Below, in pieces: positions 13,601-26,330 of a stretch of DNA of 64,000 bases. Position numbers and translations under genes: made by a program. Within the stretch, counting starts at the first letter, position 1, and each line of letters opens with the position of its first letter. The notes below the pieces were generated by a model. It was given only the letters and a program-made list of their open reading frames with translations. It did no database searches and was not told the DNA's origin. The stretch comes from Varroa destructor (taxonomy: Eukaryota > Arthropoda > Arachnida > Mesostigmata > Varroidae): NCBI RefSeq assembly GCF_002443255.2, contig NW_019211454.1, positions 9,384,248 through 9,448,247 on the forward strand. The letters are read 5' to 3'.

Positions 13601-16600
13601 TAGGACAGCTAGTGGCGTTTATTTTCATGACTTACTAACGAAGGATTTTACGGACTGTACCGCTTTTGCGTTAGGTAAAAAACGACCACAAAATGAAAAC
13701 GTCGTTGAAACAGTAGTTATCCCTTTATGGCTAACGAGGACTAAGCTAGTATTGAATCCTTAAGGGCTAGGAATAATAAAGTCAGAATAGGTCGCAGATC
13801 AATGTCACGATGTCATTGTTATTTCCAGTCAGTGAATGAATTAACAACATTTAACTGTTATTGGATTTTTCTTGAGTACAGTAATTTGCCACCGAATTTT
13901 CCCTTCGAAGGGCCAACGCTGTCAGTTCGACCTGCGGCAGAACATCCCCTACTGGACGATACTTCTACAGTTTGTGGACTGGCTGATTTGACAGCTTTCT
14001 CAATTCACGCTTCCTTACCTGACATAATTCAGCAAGTCCTTTCTGATTTTATCACCAGACCGCTACTTAAACGGTTAGTACACATTTAATTTTCTTTCCG
14101 TCAGAAATGTATAAGTATAGAACGACACGTTTACTTTTTGTAGCTGCTAGCTTGACACACGACTGAATTGATTAACCTCCTAGCATGAGTCGTGTTAGCA
14201 AACGCTAATTGACGCATAATTTAAAAATAAATTGATTTCGGCTTTACTATTTTAATAGTGCTCGTTTTAGCATAATGTACTGTTTTGACCGGTGGAAAAA
14301 AATGGCTTGTAACATACGGACAACAAGATCAGTTTCGATGATGCCGTATGTGCCTGGTCGTGTTAGGTATCTGTATTAGCGCCTTTGAAGGTGGGTTGAA
14401 TTACCTGTCTCCGTACTGGGCTTGCTTCTAATGTGAGCAGTATCTGTATGACACCGGTCGCGTTTACTCTCGAGTACTTGTCACATGTACTGCATATACT
14501 ACATTATATGTACCAATTTTAATTTTCGAGCCGGTAGCAAGCAATACGAATTTTGCACCTAAACATCTCTAGAATCAAGTATCTCTCAATCCAACTTCGC
14601 AATCTATGAACAAACTCGTTGAAAATAATGTCCACTTAGTACGATCTGAATTGTTTCCACCGTTAAACTAGCTTGCATACTGTCCACGAAACGTTTATAT
14701 CCTCCCCAGTTAGTTTAGAGACGTTGTCGCAACAATGTGTCGTTGTCATGACAACAGTAGCGATTAGTGAAATAAATAGGCAAACTAGATAGCTTTTGTC
14801 TATTCGGCTCCATTGTAGAACTGACGTAAAATAATTGTAGAGTCATTCATTTGTTGCATCCCGAGTTGTCTGACCACGATGCCAGAATGACGATCAACAT
14901 TGCCCTGCCACTTATGATGATCACTGCACAAATTGATAACAAATAAGATATAACATAACAATTTAAAAAATTTATGAGAGGTAATATAAATTTATTTCAC
15001 AATTAAATTTTAATAAATTTAGATGTTTTTAATCTATATAAATATGTAATATATATAAAAAAAAGAAAATATATATATATATAAACCACATTAAGATGAT
15101 ATTCATATATTAAGGGTTAGGTCAAGGACCTTCTTCATATTAGTAATCTATTTACTTGTTGCTCAGTGCAATCCTAATATTCACCGGTCCTGCTGTCTGC
15201 GTTGAATCTATATGGATGTATTTAGGTCATTGAATTGGCACTATATGTAGTCATCACTGTTTGGAAATGGTAAAAAAAAGGGTTGAAAAATTGGGCTCTG
15301 ATCGATACGCATTCGTACATACACCTCTCCGAAACCTCTTGCCAAATGTCGTCAACCTGATGTGCTCTTATCACAATTTAGTGCAACTGCTAGCCGCGCG
15401 GGGTACAAGTGGCAAAATTTAGGCTAATTTAATAGCTGACTTTGCTCGCTTTACGGAGGAAGTCTCTACTTCAACGAAAATGCCTAAAAGCCTTTCATCT
15501 ATCTTACTGTTTTCCTTGTTTCTTACTTAATATTCAAACAACGAGCGTTTTATATCCTGTGCAGTAGGCCAATGTGTGATCCCGATGATTCCTGTTCACG
15601 CTACAAGAAAAATTATCTTTTGCTGTTTGCGATGGAGGGTATGTTCGTGTCATTGCGTCCCATCCTGCATCTGTGCTCGTTTTAGCCTTTGGCCGACGCT
15701 CGAAGCGTCCTCGAGTACGATTCGTCACTATCACGACTTTGGCTCCGGACGCTGTTTGGGAACTACTCCGTAGAATTGGTAGCAAGCTTCGAGTGCGTGT
15801 CACTTTGGCTTTTTTAGGTCATCACTAACTTTTTTTTTTTATAAGAGAAGCAGTTCTCTCTCCAGCATCAAGGCCGCTATCGATTTTATATCTCAGATCG
15901 CTGTCGAATTCCCGTAGAAATTCTTTCTTCTGGAAAAGGTTTAAAGCTTGTCTTGCACTTATAATAAACATTCCCTATTTAGTCACACGGATGTCGTATA
16001 GCCTTGCACGGATGTTCGATTATGCCAAACACGCGTATATAGATATGGTTTATAAAAAAACTTCTGGCCACATATAATGTTGATTATATGTTAGCTGTTC
16101 TTCAAGCTAATGGATGGCTATAGTGTTGTTACACTGATAACGGGACATAGAGCATATGATAATAAGACGTTTGTGTTTTTCAATCAATCACAGAGTAGTC
16201 TCCGTACTGATGCAATGTTAACTCGTTTGCCTGTTAAACAGAGCAGTACGTACCGGGCATAGAAACACTCTGTTTCGGTTTCTGCTCGGAATCCGCCTGA
16301 AGCAAAGCTCAACGGACACAAACTACCGGGCACAAAAGTTAGCCCTGGCAATCGGCTAAATGGAAGGCTACCGGCTGAAAACATTATTTTTGAGCCTAAC
16401 GCATTCTCGGTGAACGAATATTGTTGTGAATTGTTTTATGAGAATACCAGTTTTTTCAACGAACGCAAAGATTCGTAATTATCGGCTAAAGTGACCCTGC
16501 CTGGGTATTTAGGAAGAAAAAAGGGCCAATTTTTGCTGGTTAGCGATCGTAAATAGAAAAAAAACTGGCTGTAAGCGCTAAAGATATTTGTCGGCTATGC

Positions 16601-19123
16601 TACAACTTTAGCAAAACTATCATGATTAAAATTGCTTACTTTAGCAGAGCGGTCGGATGACCTATATAGGCGCTCTTTTTGGTGGTAGAGTGTGCGGCTT
16701 TGTTAACAAGCTTGACTTAAATACTCGCTAGGCATGTAGGACAGCTATTGATTCGTTTAGAGTTGACAATCCTAAACATACATGCGTCGATTCGGCATCT
16801 TTGTCGGTATAAAAATTATCTTTTTAAGTTCTTGGATTAAATTACGTTATTGCTACATCCATAACTTGTTAGTATCGTAGTCTATTAATGTTCAACTTAT
16901 TTCATTAAAGTCCTATCAATTTTCTTAATCGAAATCCTTTTTTTACTCATATGTCTATAGTAGACAACACTCATGTGTACATCACTATGAATAGTCTTGT
17001 ACATGGATTGTTCACGGAACCAAGAGCAAAGGCCTGCTAGCATTTCCATGCTCTCTTTCTGTCCTCTGCCAAGCTTAGCAATCAAAGGATGGCCAGGCAG
17101 AGTCTTCAACGAACTATCCATTTGTTTATAATCGTATGTATATACTTGGTTTCTCTTTTCTTGTTTAATACGTCAACAAACTTTTATGCGAATTCACCCT
17201 TTCAGGCCAGAGCCTGCTTCGTTTTCTCCAGCTGTCGGGAGCGTCACCGCATCTGGCGCAAGACCAAAGACGACGATGTATATGAACGGTAGCCTTCCTT
17301 CAGGCAATTCGTCTGGTGGCGTCCATTTGCGTTCAAGTTCAATCTACGCACAGGTAAACGCCCTTTCGATTGATGACCTTCGAGACTGGTCATCCGACGA
17401 GTTGAAGATCAAAGAGTTCGCCGAGGATCTACCGCATGTTTGTGAGCGGAAGGAAGCTATTCGACATCTCATCGAGTCCAACGAAGCAGTGGCCAAAGTA
17501 AGTAGTTGTATCGTAGTACGTTTTTAAACATATGTGACGCGTCAAGATTTTCGCGAGTAAGTTTTCGCAAGGAAGAAAAACGTTTAGATCGTCAAACCAA
17601 AGGGTTCACCTTATTTAGACTCAGTCGGACTAGAACAAACAACGTAGCGAGAACGGCGATAAAATTAAATACTGCATTGCATTTTTACTTAACTTGTTCA
17701 CGGTCAAACCTCTGCTGTCAAGTGTACATAATTCCACATACTTCCACTAAAGCCTAATTTTTTGGATCTTTGAAGCCCACCCAGTTTCGCGATCAATTCT
17801 GTGACAAGCCAATTAGATTTTTTTACTATTACCTTAGAGATTATTTCAAATTTCATATTTTGAATTGCAGACAAATCTATCAGTAAAGAATGACTTGGAC
17901 AAGAAACGAGGTGAGGTACTATCGCTCTACGAGGAGTTGACTCAACACAGAAATGAGTTTGATGCGCGGCAGCAGAAGTTTCATCTGCTCGAGCGATCCT
18001 ATGCTCCAGAGACAATTAAAAACGAACTCGCCAAGGGTGCTCGGGAGGCTGAAAAAGAGAGTGACGAAATCGCGCAGCAGTTTTTAAACAGTAAGTAGTT
18101 CAGTAACGAGAATGACGTTTTTGTGGTTTTTGTTATCTTTAACCGATCTTCGGCTGTCCGATGGCTTCCGGCTCAGAGGTCTCTTTGGCCTCGTCAACTA
18201 GTGAAGTCGTGTCGAAGATGACGAATCTATAGTGACCATGTAGGTCCGCAATCGTTTTCTTTGTTATTAGCTTTCCTGTCATCAGTGTGGTTAGACTGAT
18301 TAGGTATAAACGTTAACCCAACGGTAGGTGTTAACCTGAAACAGTGACGGAAAGGAATAATAAGCAGTCTACTATACCGATAAGACGTAGACGATAAAGT
18401 TAGTTGTAAGATTTATTTCGATGCAAATGCTCGTGGATAATTGAATGTTTCTATGTCTTCAATAGTCATTTCATGAACGATTCATGATGTATCAGCTAAA
18501 TTTATTATCGGCTAATAAATACTATCAAAACCTCACGTTAAAAGTTGATCGCTTTTAGGAGTATAACCTGTGCGAAACCTAACTGTGGCTTTTTAATTTA
18601 TTGAAATAAAATAAAAATTAAATGCTACATAAATGCTAAATACACACTCCATGTTGAGAAAGTTGAGCACTATGAACGTTAAGATCTGAACTGGTTCAAG
18701 ACGTTCTAAATCCGTGACTTTATAAATCTTCCTAATCTCGAAAAAGCGGCTAGTCGGAGCCTACATATAGCCATATATGTTTGTAGTGTAATTGTGTAAT
18801 TCAAGATCTAAGGGGCAAACGTTTTGCTTTGTTTTTTCTTATCATTATAGCTATCCTCATTTATAATTATTGTAGTAAGTAAAACGTAGCAACTTTTCCC
18901 TGTTACCCATGTATGTTATTCCTTTTTGTTAACGAGTTGGCATTAGTCCACTATGGCGGGTAAACTAACGACCCACGCTCCATTGTTATGCTTTACAGAG
19001 GAGCTCAGCGTTGACGAATTCTTGAAACGCTTCATGAAGACTCGGACGCTAAGTCACGAACGAAGCGCCAAGGCGGAACGACTTCAGCTCCAGTTAGAAG
19101 CTCTGCATAGGGCCGGGTTTTAA
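7127..19123 (+). CDS. Vps37A: Vps37A-like ESCRT-I subunit (six coding exons, 337 aa)
   Basis: This gene encodes a Vps37 subunit of ESCRT-I, the cytosolic complex that sorts ubiquitinated cargo into multivesicular endosomes. The spliced CDS joins 7127-7236, 13231-13305, 13882-14073, 17206-17497, 17871-18090 and 18999-19123: 1014 nt, 337 residues, no frame break. Residues about 25-125 form a UEV (inactive E2-like) domain with the hallmark LPPNFPFEGP strand at 64-73, which marks the Vps37A paralogue rather than B, C or D. Residues 127-173 are a Ser/Gly-rich linker. Residues about 175-337 form the helical Mod(r) domain that binds Tsg101 and Vps28, ending in the conserved stretch around ELSVDEFLKRFMKTR (298-312). 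The vertebrate protein is about 397 aa, so the linker is shorter here. The start is the first ATG after an in-frame stop at 7022-7024. Intron sizes are 5994, 576, 3132, 373 and 908 nt, all GT-AG. I derived the identity from family knowledge, without a database search. Confidence 0.9.
7237..13230 (+). other. Vps37A intron 1 (5994 nt)
   Basis: It is a GTGAGT...TTACAG phase-2 intron. I see no second gene inside it. It holds an (AT)n palindrome at 10555-10604, a short AT tract near 11005, a hairpin at 8848-8872 (11-bp arms, 3-nt loop) and a two-unit TTAGG string near 9553. The open frames in it are short and look random. Confidence 0.75.
10555..10604. repeat. (TA)19 microsatellite within a 50-bp perfect palindrome
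   Basis: The dinucleotide run is flanked by CTACAA and TTGTAG, so the whole block is self-complementary. It lies in Vps37A intron 1. Confidence 0.9.
13231..13305 (+). CDS. Vps37A: Vps37A coding exon 2
   Basis: The borders are TTCTTACAG|C and TTCAT|GTAGGT. The exon completes codon 37 and encodes residues 38-61 (IQERVPESEF, then TLAFSCAGIEYQLF), the first beta strands of the UEV domain. Using the next GT, at 13310, would retain an in-frame TAG, so the donor at 13306 is preferred. It joins exons 1 and 3 in phase. Confidence 0.8.
13882..14073 (+). CDS. Vps37A: Vps37A coding exon 3 (UEV core)
   Basis: The acceptor is GAGTACAG|T and the donor is AAACG|GTTAGT. It encodes residues 63-125, including LPPNFPFEGP and the following beta strand TLSVRP, then helix residues SLPDIIQQVLSDFITRP. 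This is the most diagnostic exon for Vps37A. Confidence 0.9.
14074..17205 (+). other. Vps37A intron 3 (3132 nt)
   Basis: It is a GTTAGT...TTTCAG phase-2 intron of AT-rich sequence, with a short AT microsatellite near 15070. I recognise no gene, RNA or mobile element in it. Confidence 0.7.
17206..17497 (+). CDS. Vps37A: Vps37A coding exon 4 (linker and start of Mod(r))
   Basis: The acceptor is CCTTTCAG|G and the donor is GCCAAA|GTAAGT. It encodes residues 127-223: a Ser/Gly/Thr-rich linker, then the first Mod(r) helices (NALSIDDLRDWSSDELKIKE and EDLPHVCERKEAIRHLIESN). Confidence 0.9.
17871..18090 (+). CDS. Vps37A: Vps37A coding exon 5 (Mod(r) coiled coil)
   Basis: The acceptor is TTGAATTGCAG|ACA and the donor is AAACA|GTAAGT. 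It encodes residues 224-296, a long charged helix (DLDKKRGEVLSLYEELTQ) followed by the conserved EAEKESDEIAQQFLN segment that packs against Tsg101 and Vps28 in the ESCRT-I stalk. Confidence 0.92.
18091..18998 (+). other. Vps37A intron 5 (908 nt)
   Basis: It is a GTAAGT...TTACAG phase-1 intron with no recognisable internal feature. The shorter introns 2 (13306-13881) and 4 (17498-17870) are likewise featureless. Confidence 0.8.
18999..19123 (+). CDS. Vps37A: Vps37A last coding exon
   Basis: The acceptor is CTTTACAG|AG. It encodes residues 298-337 (ELSVDEFLKRFMKTRTLSHE, then RSAKAERLQLQLEALHRAGF) and TAA at 19121-19123. The (D/E)xFLxxFMxxRTxxHxRxAKxExL pattern is the C-terminal signature of Vps37A. 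Confidence 0.95.
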
Positions 19124-20120
19124 ATCGTAACAAGCCAGCTATTGCTATTAACGTAATTCTTAGATGATGATGATGATAAATATTCACATGTATTTGCGCA
19201 AAAGCAGGTAACTGGAAAAGGGGAAGATTAAAGCTCCAGTAGATCTTGAATCATCACCATCTCTGGATATCTACGGGTGCGCTAGATAGTGTAAAAGAAA
19301 CGTGTCAGAGATACATTTAGGCAAAACCATTTCCTATTATAGAAATAGAGACATCTATTAAGAAACCGTTGGTGACGAAGGGCGGCGTCATGATCATGAA
19401 GATGCCTAATAATCTTCTTTCTAGAAGTATGCGAATCGTTTACGAAGAGAAACCAATAAGTTAGCTACTGCAGAGAGCGACGATAATATACAAAGCGTCT
19501 GTACATATTTTTGTAATATAAACAATAGAGGCAGATGATCAGCAGCTAAAAGTATAACACCGAGGCCGGAGCACCATTGTGAACGGCATCGTTGTCACCA
19601 TCGAACGCGACTCAGTAAAAACAAGAGCTGTTCTATATATATATATATATAATATTGCCTACGCGGGGGTCTGGACGGCTAAGCCCTTAGTTAAAAAACA
19701 CCGAGGATCAAGTTCCGCCAATGACACATAACTACGCAACCTGTGTAAATATATATACAAGAGAAGAAGAAAGCTTTGTATGAATGTGATTTTCTGACTG
19801 TTTATTATGCATGAATAAGGTGAAGCCGATTTAAATTCAAGTTATAGCCGAATATCGGAGAAAGCACGCCATTATATGTTAAGCATCGTGTTAGTATAAT
19901 AATACATGGCAAGTCGCTGGGGGCGACATGATCTGGGTGCCTTATGCGAAGTGTGTTACCGTGCTAACCATAACAAACAAACATGCTCCCACACTGATTC
20001 ATGTTTTAACCAAAAATGATCATCTCAAAGTAATAATCAGAAATATGAGGAATTGATATTATCAAGGCCAATAGCTGTTTGTATGGTTGCCTTGCCATCT
20101 CATAGAATACCCCAAATAAA
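19124..20120 (+). other. probable Vps37A 3' UTR
   Basis: This runs from the stop codon to the first AATAAA. It contains a short AT microsatellite near 19636 and no coding signal. The true cleavage site cannot be read from the sequence alone. Confidence 0.4.
20115..20120 (+). terminator. candidate polyadenylation signal of Vps37A
   Basis: This is the first canonical AATAAA after the stop codon, 992 nt downstream. A second AATAAA lies at 20231-20236. An unrecognised variant hexamer nearer the stop, such as AATATA near 19517, could be used instead. Confidence 0.35.
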
Positions 20121-20579
20121 GCCTACCCCGTTTAGACCTCTAACTGAAGACAGGTCTTTGATGCCGTGTCTGAAAGAAGTAATTCTGAGGACTTGTCTAT
20201 AAAAAAGAAGAAAAAAGAAAAAAAGTGTCAAATAAAAACCTAAAAAATGAGAACGACTCGATGCGATGGTGGGAGCATATTTAGACCACGTGGGCCGAGC
20301 ACAGCTTGAATATTTCGTCACGATTGGTCTGAGTCTGGATACCAACCCAACTCTATAGCATAGTATTAAATAAAGGGCATTGAAAGAGATATTTGCGACA
20401 ATGGACTTCGTCATGTGATTGAATAGACGACCTGATTCTTTTGATCTTCAAATGTAGCTTACTTACAGCTTTTTCTTCATTGCCTACCTATCCGTTTCGG
20501 TTCTTTTAATACGCTCTATAGAGTACTGACTACACAAAATAGCGTACGACAGGCAGTAGCTATCGACCGTGTTCATTAC

Positions 20580-20755
20580 CTGGTGATTTACATGCATTAC
20601 TACTAAGTCCAAAACAAGAGCAAACACATCTCTCCAGCCTTCGGTAGTGGTTCGCATTCTGTCTAAGACGGTGATTTGCACAAACAGGTCCCTGCTTAGT
20701 GTACACTGCCACGGCTGGACATACATCCTTTTTTGATCGTTCGTTTGTACTATTG
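20580..20755 (-). CDS. possible minus-strand exon, product unknown
   Basis: Read on the minus strand, a strong polypyrimidine acceptor (TTTCTCTGTGCTTCTAG) leads into 2 + 174 bases ending CACCAG|GTAATG. The 58 codons include MYVQPWQCTLSRDLFVQIT and EGWRDVFALVLDLVVMHVN. The surrounding frame is open for 133 codons, so openness alone adds little. A second strong minus-strand acceptor lies near 20205. If real, it would belong to a gene convergent with Vps37A. Confidence 0.2.
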
Positions 20756-23700
20756 CTAGAAGCACAGAGAAATCAGCCGGCGCTATTTGAGAGCAGACGA
20801 ATGTCCAATAGAATAAGAAATTCTGTAATTGAATGAAGTTACATGTTAAGGCGATACGGTAAACGTATGGAAACTCTACCCGCAAATCGAGATATTGTCA
20901 ACATTCGATTAACTTCAACAATTTACAACAGTTACCTAAAAGTCTAAATCGGTACGCTTTCTACTTAATAGGGATACAGAAGATCTGAACACTAAAAGAA
21001 TGAACGTAGTTTACTGTCGTATCTCGCGTGATCGATTGAGGTGATGTAAAAGACGTGTGAATTGATCAGGTTTATCTTACTCTCATTGCGTGTCGTGTAA
21101 GTATCACTCTGCAAAGCTTCATTTGAGCCTGTACATATACATGGATCAGTGACGACTGGCACAAAAGGATTTGATTTTTTTCCATATAGACGAGGAGGCT
21201 ACTCAACTTGCGTGATAGTAGAATACCACCTTCGGTCAATTTAAGTTTTATTGTTAGCCCCGGTTACATTTTTCCGCTATGTATCTTCCCTAGATTATTT
21301 TTCTCATCGACAAAACACACCAGTTTTCAGAACAGTACAGATGTCTAACACATGTCCACGCATTCCCAAACTTCGATATTTAATATGGCTAGATCATCTT
21401 GTACAGACATAAAAGACAAGTCGCGAGGCAGAGAATAGATAAGCAGATTTATTTGCTATTGCTGTTATATCATTGCTCCATTTTGACACTACCGTAGTAA
21501 TATATAAAACAGTTTGAATGTTCCTATTCAATGTATATATGTATAATTTCTGGAGTGTCGAAATGAGATCTCTTAGGTCGCTGAATAAATATTCACTACT
21601 AGATAATTTGCTAATTATATTTAGTGCAGGTACCAACCTAAGTCTACTGCATCTTATCAGAAAAAAGACATTAAAAGATATTTGCAACCTGCATAGCTGA
21701 TCTTCGGGGCTTGTTTAAAGTTTACACATCATTTAGCAACAATACGGACGTGGCGTAGGTTTTGTCAAAGACAAAGATTCCCTCTTCAGAAAAATAAGGC
21801 GTTGTTATTTGTATTACTGTAAAGTGCTAAGATGTAACTAGATATCTTTGGTTTATAGACTAAGTTAAAGGATCCTTAAACTAGTTTTGAGTTCAGAACT
21901 ATTGTTAGTATTCTCACTGATAATAGAGAGCTGTTCCGTGGTACCAGACAGCTGCTTCCGTATCGGGGCAAACACAGTGTCACATTCAGAGGTGGTCAAG
22001 TATTTTTGTTTTGTTAGGGCTAAAATTTCTACGTTCATTAACTAATAGAGCCATCGAAATAAAAAGTCAAAGGCTTAATTAGCAGTTGAACGTATGATCG
22101 CAAAGCATCTGTTTGCATAGACATACGTTCCGACTGCAAGAAGTCTGTTTGTAGATTACGACAGTTTCTTTCTTTGTTGCTAGCATAGATCTAAATTTTT
22201 GTTTTCGTTTGAGAGCTTTCAAGCTTTAAAATTAACCCCGAAGTCAAAAGTCCTTATAGGGGAAGCATGACAAAAGTACAGTGACTACATATGAACACCA
22301 TATTGAACACGGCTTACCCCCCAACAGCGATCTGTAGCCATGATCCTGCATCGAGACAGAATGTTCTAAACGCAGCAAAACGTACAGGGCCCAGACACTC
22401 TGAAATCACTCCCCATTCATCTCTAAGGGCCAGTGTCGATTTGGAAGACAATTGTAGGTGCTTTCGATGCAATTCCTGCCCTTTTCCGCGCGCCTCAAAC
22501 TTCACCGTCATGATTAAGGTGTCTACAAACTTCGGTATCATTGGGGGTGAGCCCGTGTTCATTGATTTCATTGGATTGCATGCATAATAAGCAAGCGAAA
22601 CATATATCGCTGACATTGTTAACGCTATTTCAAGTTTGTATTGAAGGATTTTTAGTTCCAGTAGAAAGAGTAGTGCGCGGTTGTTTACTTGCATGAGCTG
22701 AATAGAAACTGAAATTCATCTTAGCCGTTACCGTTATAATAAGACCAAATTTAGAACTAGCTCAATTAGGGCTAAAGAGGGCTTAGTTATCTAATTTCTG
22801 CGGAGTTATCAGTCGCAGCGCCAAAAACAGATATGCCTTAAGCCATTCCTTGTTGCATTAGAGCTTTCGTCAATGGTGCGACGAACTCGGGACGTCCACA
22901 GAATGCTGCATGTTGACAGCATCTTGCAGGTTAGCTGCAAACAGAGCAGATCCCCATAAAAAGAATCATAACTACTAGCGTAATAATGAAAACAGCTGCT
23001 GCAGAGGTGTCGCGTACAAAAAATCGAAGGCAACTATCAAGTCTGTCGCTTTGCCAGGCGTGGGGTTACGAACAGTAGAAGTAATCTAATGGATTGGCAA
23101 TACCATGCGTTTGTGAAGGCGGATCTGTGCACACTGATGGATGGATCCCAGAAAGCCTGAGCGCCTGGGCACCCTACTCCTAGTTACAAGGTTTTCTCCT
23201 ACTCTATACAGCGAAAAACGTCGTAGTTGGGTTAACGAGGCACATACGGTTATGCGAGGCAAAAGAACAGCGTAGCGAGTGTTCCGCTGAGTAACGAATA
23301 TACCTACGACCGAGTATTATTTTGGCACCTTGTTCATATACACATTATGCTTAAAATGATGTTGAAGACTGTACAGAAGTTGGCCGCCACCCACTGACAC
23401 GTCGTTATTCTTCAATCAATCGCCTAAGCTCGGTTCTTTTTGTTGCTTGCCTTAGTAATCTGGGGTGTCCTCTCTGTAACATTGGGACATCGCCACTAGC
23501 CATGCTGTGTTCAGCCAGCATTCGCAAGACCCCTGTGCGGCTAGCCCTTCACAGCGCACTGATGGTATCCGGTTTTTCCTGAAAAGTCTTCAGCCTTGCC
23601 CCCTGCCTAGCACTGGTTAACTATGAATTCTGCGCTCAGAAGGTATCACGAAACGAGTAGAATGAGCTCCATCTGCTGGTTAAATGCAAGCTTATGCAGC

Positions 23701-26279
23701 TCCTGGAGTGCCGAACCGCACAACGCTGAAACATGTTTTCAAATTTATTCTGCGCACAAAATTGGTCAAGTCAAATACACGTATTAGTTAAAAGTAATTT
23801 CATGGAAGTTGGTTAGCTTAAAAATCGTTACCTATTATCCGTAACGAATAGGAGCAGCATGAACATTGTTGTACGACAGGCTTTTGTATCGCCATGGAAA
23901 TATCACTAACTACGGGCACATCAACAGAAAGGCTGGGGGACCTTGACCTGAGTTGACACGTGGCTTGTCGACGACGTATGGTTTGTCTGCGCGAACGACA
24001 TACGAACGTGCTACGCTGACCTCCTGAGATATACGCGCTTTTCACTTCGACCTCGTAGGGAACAATGACAACCCGAAATACAAGTATATTTTTTACGGGG
24101 AAGCATTGGTTTTCCACTACCCAAGGCACTCGTACGTTCTTAGACACGTACAACTGTTTTAGGTTTTCCAGAACCAACAAGTACTTTCAGTTGTTCGATG
24201 CAATGTGATAAATATGAAGGGACCAGTGTAATACTACTAAATTAACGCCAAAGGAACGTCTGGTCCAGGTCGGGCCGAGCTTTACTCCTAACTTCCTCCT
24301 TACTAAACGGTGCAATGAGTCATAGGTATAGCAGTACTCTTTACAGCCCTGTTACTACTTTATGGTTTGCCAACATTTAATTGTTGTCATCATCGACGAT
24401 CCTCGATGTCAAATGACGGTGTCCTATGTAGTTGGCGTCAGTTCTGGCTTACAAACATTAGCATGCAAGGTAATGGAAGTCTTCTAATATTCAGTTGTCT
24501 ATTAATGTAAACGTTTCTAGATAAGTGAGCTGCTAAAATAGCATTGTAAATTTCTATACAGCAAAGCCGGATACGAAATCTGAGTACATATAGAGAGTGT
24601 TTAAGCTTTAGCTTTTACATATAGCAAGCTTCGCGGAAGAAAAGGTCGCTTTTTAGAAGTAAGTACAATTCTCGTATAATAACATGTAAGAAAAGCGAAA
24701 ACTCTGTTCAACATTACAATGTTGTTAAATGGATAAAACCTAGGATATGTACGTTTCAAGTGATATAGTTTGATAGGTTATCTACCGTATATTCAAGTAG
24801 TCCAGGTATATTAACACACTTTCTCTATTAGAAAGGCAAAATCGTATAACTGACCCAAGTGTTAGTGTTATGACCACATGAAGGACGGCCTTCTTAGATA
24901 CGGCTTGTGTCCTAAATACGTCTACTAGTGTATTCATATTCAATTACAAGCACTGACCAATTTAACTCTGCATTATATCGCTGCTCACGTTTCCAACTTT
25001 ATTTATCAAAAATCCAAGAAGCTTTGGAACAGCGCGTCTCGAGCGAGTGTTGATAATTTTGACTCGAAATGTACGTTATCGAACAAAACCTGATGAAAAA
25101 ATGATCAAAATGATAATAGTGTAAAACAAATTGCGTATTGGCTTGTTGTTAAACAGGAAACGGACGCCACAAATAAACATCGCATTAAACATTTACGAGT
25201 TTAGAACAGTCTATAAAACTATAATTGACAGACGGCAATTGTTTCAACTCCTACAATCGAAATATCTCCAAATGTCCCCAATGAAAGAGATCGTAAAGTT
25301 CATATATAGCTGACGTATTCATCGGAATAGGCTTAATAACGCCCAGCATTAGACTGTACAAACATTAAGAATAACAAAAAAAAAATTGTTTCTGTACTTG
25401 TCGAATAACATGCCTCGTTTTGGCCATAGCGGTAATATCTCTATCCTTTTTCAAGACTAAGTAGACAGTTTTGAATGATTTTTTCGTTTTTTTTTCGCCG
25501 ATTGCGTTATGATTCACATAATTTTATGAGCTTTCTCGAAAAGCCCTTAAGCACGCATTTAGGCGTGACAAACAAAAGTTTCCTTTCTGATTTTAATAGA
25601 GTACGCTTATAAATGTCTGCATGCCTTTTGGTGCTGTTCAGATAAACCTTCCACGAACCCATAGCCTCTCCAAGCTTAGTATATTACGCAAAAATAACTT
25701 ACAATTATTTAAGGTGTATTTTCCACAACATACTATTCTCTATCTCAGTGGCAAAACTTCAACTAGATTCATAATGTTCTTCGACCAAATCGCGTTGGTC
25801 TCATCGGACCAATATGCATTTATTTGTCCTTTTATGGAGAAATACTTACTCGGTGTTGCTCTGTTTCATCGGTCCCTCTAAATAGAGCCTTATTAAAAAG
25901 TACCTGTTTAAATGTCGAAACGAATATTGTACTATTTATTAAATGTCATTTGGCTCACTCGTTCGTCATCCAGCGAATTACATTTCCGGATAAATCATGT
26001 CCTAACTAGAAAACCTATAGCAGGCACAAACTCTGCTAACTATGCATGTACGTACGTGACACTCGAATAGAACAAGATCGACATACAATGTGTTATAATA
26101 GTACCTAAGTAGCCACACTCACAAATACACTTCTGACAGGATCAAGAAACCTAACGACCTCGATATTAGGTTAAATCAGGGTTCTGAACATGTTTATGTC
26201 TATACGTGTTAAATGGAATAGTATGTGAAATTTATATTTAATGGAGTCCGACATGTGAACCTTTGGCTCTGTTCATTCC

Positions 26280-26330
26280 ATCCAGCGCAAAGGGCAACGC
26301 GTTCGCCTGCTGAACTCGCGCTTTGCTAAC
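26280..26330 (+). repeat. short tRNA D-arm-like fragment
   Basis: CAGCGCAAAGGG fits the polymerase III A box at 11 of 12 positions and is followed by CAACGCGTTCGCCTGCTGAA, as in many tRNA-derived SINEs. No B box follows at a suitable distance, so this may be a truncated copy or chance. Confidence 0.2.

Noticed and set aside
13802..14089. 95-codon frame taken as a complete small gene
   Set aside because: Only 13882-14073 is exon 3 of Vps37A. The flanks are intron.
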